From positions 4,712,001 through 4,776,000 of the forward strand of contig NZ_CP013232.1 in the NCBI RefSeq assembly GCF_001584145.1: 64,000 nucleotides of DNA, written 5' to 3'. This document shows, in pieces, positions 61,313 through 64,000 of this stretch. The first letter of the stretch is position 1. Each line of letters opens with the position of its first letter. A model generated the notes under the pieces. It did no database searches, was not told the DNA's origin, and worked only from the letters and a program-made list of their open reading frames with translations. The stretch is from Collimonas fungivorans. Its GTDB lineage: Bacteria; Pseudomonadota; Gammaproteobacteria; Burkholderiales; Burkholderiaceae_D. The position numbers and the translations under genes are program-made.

Positions 61313-62119
61313 ATGCGCCATTTCGGTTTTTATCGATTATTCGAATACGTTCGAAGCAAACCTGTCCGCGTAATGGCCGCCCTGCTTCTGGCAGCGGCCG
61401 CTCCTGCGCCGTGCGCATTCGCATCGAACCTGTCCGCGCGCGACCCTTCACAACTTACTCCGGCCCAGATCATGCAGTACATCGAGGAGCAAAAGGCAAG
61501 GGCCGCTGCCGGCAAAGGAAGCGACACGTCATCGACACCCTCGACGTCTGCGCCGCCGATGCTGCTCGAACCCAGCGGCAGGCCGTGGTGCTTGCGCTTC
61601 ATGCCGAGCCTCCGCGTCGAAGACCTGGCCGAGCCGTTCCGGAGCAACGTGAAACGGTTCATTGCGGCGCTGGAGCAGGCCGGCATGCGCGTCGTCATTA
61701 CCACCACCTACCGTCCGCAAGAGCGTTCCTACCTGATGCATTACTCGCTGCAAATTGCGCGCGACAAGGAGCGCCCTGCTTCCGTGCCGGCCTGGCGCGG
61801 GGTCAATATCGACTGGTCGCACCGGGACCGGGACAAGCTCAAGGCGAACCTGGCGCAAGCGAAGTCAGCGGCGCGCGACATGGTGAGCGGCTACGGCATC
61901 AGTTCGGTGCCGGTCAGCAGGCCGGGCCGCTCGGCGCATAATTTTTCGCAGGCGATCGACATGGTGATTACCGGCTATGCCGGCAAAACCATTGTCGACG
62001 CCCAGAAAAAAACCAGGACCGTACAAAACTTCATCGACCTGAAATCGGTCGGCGCTTCCTACGGCGTCATCTGGTACGGGCCCGAGGATAGCGTGCACTG
62101 GTCGGTCGATGGAAATTAG
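61313..62119 (+). CDS. M15-like (VanY/endolysin-type) peptidase, secreted
   Basis: A 268-residue protein. Hydrophobic N-terminal segment (VRVMAALLLAAAAPAPCAFA) and a Ser/Thr-rich linker (about 65-85) precede a domain with MRVVITTTYRPQERSYLMHYSLQIA. SAHNFSQAIDMVI fits the SxHxxGxAxD zinc motif of M15 peptidases. The C-terminal KSVGASYGVIWYGPEDSVHWSVDGN supplies the HW ligand region. Likely cleaves peptidoglycan stem peptides (D,D-carboxypeptidase or L-Ala-D-Glu endopeptidase). It is divergent from the giant adhesin. No clear Shine-Dalgarno sequence. Confidence 0.72.
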   Translation: MRHFGFYRLFEYVRSKPVRVMAALLLAAAAPAPCAFASNLSARDPSQLTPAQIMQYIEEQKARAAAGKGSDTSSTPSTSAPPMLLEPSGRPWCLRFMPSLRVEDLAEPFRSNVKRFIAALEQAGMRVVITTTYRPQERSYLMHYSLQIARDKERPASVPAWRGVNIDWSHRDRDKLKANLAQAKSAARDMVSGYGISSVPVSRPGRSAHNFSQAIDMVITGYAGKTIVDAQKKTRTVQNFIDLKSVGASYGVIWYGPEDSVHWSVDGN

Positions 62120-62121
62120 TC

Positions 62122-62150
62122 GTAGGGTGGATACCCGTGCCCACCCCACC
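62122..62150. repeat. Diverged GTAGGGTGGGCA copy
   Basis: GTAGGGTGGATACCCGTGCCCACCCCAC, directly after the M15-like stop codon and 15 bp before the next start. Confidence 0.6.
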
Positions 62151-62164
62151 AATAAGGCCATTTC

Positions 62165-62776
62165 ATGAAAATAGTGTTTGCGTTGTTTTTCCTGGCAGTG
62201 CCGATGACGCCGCTGTTTGCGGCAGCCCCGGCGGCTGGATTATGGGAGGACGTGCTGGTGGTCGATGACCACACCTTGCAATTGATCTCGCACCGGCATT
62301 TCATCTTCACCGACCGGAAGCTGGCCGCGCCCACGGTGTTCACAGCGCTCAAGGATTTCGGCGGCGAGATCGACGCGTTTTGCTGCCTTGAAGTGCAAGA
62401 TACAAATCCGCTTTCGGTCACCGAGATCGAGAAGAAATTCAGCAGCGATCACGATTTCGTGCAGCGTTTTTCACAGATCCGCGGCCTGCCGTACATGTAT
62501 GAAGCGAAGCTCGCCAAGCGTGAAATCTGGAACGACAAGATGCTGCTGCTGAAGGGACGCAGGAAAGACGCTGACGACATCCCGTTTTCCGCGCCGGTCA
62601 TCGCCGGGCGGCTTGGCTTCTCTGAAATTGCGGGCAACCGCTTCACCACTGCCGACGGCCACCAGGTCGAACTGAAGACCCGTTTCCCGGATAAAAACCG
62701 GCAGCGGCCGTTGCTGCATCGCTTTACGGTCGACGGTAAGAGAACGACATTCAGTGTGCCGGTTTTAGGAAATTGA
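62165..62776 (+). CDS. Secreted protein of unknown function
   Basis: A 203-residue protein with signal peptide MKIVFALFFLAVPMTPLFA followed by AAPAAGLWEDVLVVDDHTLQLISHRHFIFTDRK. I do not recognise a family. Features: a Cys pair (FCCLEVQD), a KFSSDHDFVQRFSQIRGLPYMYEAKL segment and a C-terminal beta-rich part (FTTADGHQVELKTRFPDKNRQ). It follows the M15-like gene by 45 bp on the same strand and is probably co-transcribed with it. AAGGCC lies before the ATG. Confidence 0.6.
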   Translation: MKIVFALFFLAVPMTPLFAAAPAAGLWEDVLVVDDHTLQLISHRHFIFTDRKLAAPTVFTALKDFGGEIDAFCCLEVQDTNPLSVTEIEKKFSSDHDFVQRFSQIRGLPYMYEAKLAKREIWNDKMLLLKGRRKDADDIPFSAPVIAGRLGFSEIAGNRFTTADGHQVELKTRFPDKNRQRPLLHRFTVDGKRTTFSVPVLGN

Positions 62777-62830
62777 ACAACATGGATTGCACAAACTCGC
62801 ATCTACGAGCTCCACTCGATTTGCAAGGCC

Positions 62831-62966
62831 GTAGGGTGGGCAGGTTTTTCTGCCCACGCTGAATTGGCGCGCTCCCGCGTGGGCACAGGGTGCCCACCCT
62901 ATATCAGTTGGCGTTCACGCCTTCCATCTCGGGGATAGAATAATTAGGGTCAGAGTCGAATTATTT
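62831..62966. repeat. GTAGGGTGGGCA inverted pair plus a GGGTCAGAGTCGAATTATTT half-element
   Basis: Palindromes at 62831-62859 and 62877-62901. GGGTCAGAGTCGAATTATTT at 62947-62966 is a lone half of another REP-type family. No gene is visible in 62777-63236. Confidence 0.7.
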
Positions 62967-63061
62967 GCATTGTCAAAAAGAAACATTCGATCGGCGACGA
63001 TTGCAAAAAGACGTTTAATCCCCCCTACGCCTGAAGATTATCCGGCGAACTCGAATGCGGG

Positions 63062-63091
63062 CTTGAAAAATCGACAGAGCGTCCCTATACT
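63062..63091 (+). promoter_or_regulatory. groESL promoter with overlapping sigma-70 and sigma-32 elements
   Basis: TTGAAA (63063-63068), 17 bp, TATACT (63086-63091) fits sigma-70. CTTGAAA (63062-63068), 14 bp, CCCTATA (63083-63089) fits heat-shock sigma-32. Both would start transcription inside the CIRCE element. Confidence 0.7.
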
Positions 63092-63117
63092 TAGCACTCG
63101 TTAGGAGAGAGTGCTAA
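63091..63117 (+). promoter_or_regulatory. CIRCE element (HrcA operator)
   Basis: Perfect TTAGCACTC (63091-63099), 9-bp spacer, GAGTGCTAA (63109-63117), overlapping the groESL start region. HrcA repression in addition to sigma-32 is known in several beta-proteobacteria. Confidence 0.95.
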
Positions 63118-63236
63118 CAATCTCCTCGACCTAGTCACTGTGCGGCGCATTCATATAGCAAAGCAGAGCGGTCAGTCCACTTTGCTGCGATGTTGCTGCA
63201 AATACAAATAACCTGTTGAATCTCAAGGAGTCACAT

Positions 63237-63530
63237 ATGAATCTTCGTCCTTTGCACGATCGCGTCATCGTCAAGCGTCTCGACCAGGAAACTAAAACTG
63301 CATCCGGCATCGTGCTGCCAGACGCAGCTGCCGAAAAGCCGGATCAAGGTGAAGTCCTGGCCGTCGGTAACGGCAAGATTCTGGAAAACGGCAATGTCCG
63401 TGCGCTGGCAGTCAAGGTTGGCGACCGCGTTCTGTTCGGCAAATACTCCGGCCAGGCTGTCAAGATCGACGGCAATGAACTGCTGGTAATGCGCGAAGAA
63501 GACCTGTTTGCCGTAGTCGAAGCCAAGTAA
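63237..63530 (+). CDS. groES: GroES co-chaperonin
   Basis: A 97-residue heptameric lid of the GroEL folding chamber. Sequence [47 protein letters not shown] has the mobile loop ([10 protein letters not shown]) that binds GroEL, ending [20 protein letters not shown] 63237 has AAGGAG six bases upstream; an in-frame ATG at 63216 is unlikely. First gene of the groES-groEL operon under CIRCE control. Confidence 0.97.
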   Translation: MNLRPLHDRVIVKRLDQETKTASGIVLPDAAAEKPDQGEVLAVGNGKILENGNVRALAVKVGDRVLFGKYSGQAVKIDGNELLVMREEDLFAVVEAK

Positions 63531-63550
63531 TTCCGGCCAGGCCGGAATTC
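63530..63550 (+). other. groES-groEL intergenic hairpin
   Basis: AATTCCGGCC-A-GGCCGGAATT, a perfect 10-bp palindrome starting at the last base of the groES stop codon. It has no T run, so mRNA processing or stability is more likely than termination. Confidence 0.6.
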
Positions 63551-63627
63551 TCTGGTTGGCCGGCGCCTGGCGCTTCCGACCGGATCCGGTCACTACCCAA
63601 TCGAATTGAACCTATTCAGGAGAATAA

Positions 63628-64000
<373 letters not shown>

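Noticed and set aside
1909..62901. CRISPR array interpretation of the many short palindromic repeats
   Set aside because: Copies alternate in orientation, come in isolated pairs across the window, have no regular spacers and no cas genes.

Overview
The window looks like a chromosomal segment of a betaproteobacterium of the Burkholderiales, most likely Oxalobacteraceae (Collimonas/Janthinobacterium/Herbaspirillum type). This is inferred from high GC, protein style, groESL with a CIRCE element, yceI/cytochrome b561 and cyn gene arrangements, and dense short palindromic repeats. No database search was possible. There are no rRNA or tRNA genes, no CRISPR array and no prophage block.

Layout. 1-5.2 kb: 3' end of an MgtA-type Mg2+ P-type ATPase, a DUF1345 membrane protein, and a cyanate detoxification locus (cynT-cynS with divergent cynR). 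5.3-11.1 kb: a three-gene RND efflux operon. 12.1-15.8 kb: a large discoidin/di-haem oxidoreductase lipoprotein and a small DUF1640 protein. 15.9-21.2 kb: a chaperone-usher fimbrial operon (pilin, chaperone, usher, tip adhesin). 21.9-23.9 kb: a YadA-type trimeric autotransporter. 24.2-27.1 kb: cytochrome b561 plus two YceI genes with a divergent LysR regulator. 27.4-30.7 kb: a TPR glycosyltransferase pair, one of family GT41 (O-GlcNAc-transferase-like). 31-32.4 kb: a Wzz-like protein and an isolated IS5-type DUF4096 protein. 32.6-38.3 kb: a BvgA/BvgS-like phosphorelay with a divergent REC-EAL protein whose EAL site is degenerate. 39.2-60.7 kb: a type I secretion and adhesion block. It holds the LapB/LapC/TolC-type exporter, a 508-residue Ig-domain protein, a HigBA-type toxin-antitoxin pair, a small gene controlled by a C4-type antisense RNA, a DUF475/TerC protein, an OmpA-like protein and a 2817-residue BapA-type adhesin. 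61-64 kb: an M15-like peptidase, an unknown secreted protein, and groES-groEL (groEL cut by the window end).

Main discovery candidate. Six transcription units share one promoter design: T1SS exporter, 508-aa secreted protein, DUF475 gene, giant adhesin, trimeric autotransporter and fimbrial operon. A -10 of TAAAAT or TACAAT lies exactly 17 bp from a CAGACC-like -35. Upstream are boxes related to TTTTTCCTACA placed in 22-bp steps. In the four T1SS-associated promoters the outer boxes are exactly 44 bp apart every time. TTTCCTA heptads and 22-bp dimer spacing are hallmarks of BvgA, and a bvgA/bvgS-like pair plus a BvgR/RocR-like EAL protein sit in the middle of this block. I infer a locally encoded adhesion regulon that coordinates four classes of surface structure.

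Other notable points: a C4 antisense-RNA element at 49.4-49.6 kb; a TolC homologue with 29 tandem AKQAE[L/M] hexapeptides; two 165-bp inverted copies of a repeat bracketing 18 kb; and about 20 clusters of a GTAGGGTGGGCA palindrome that supply the stop codons of four genes.
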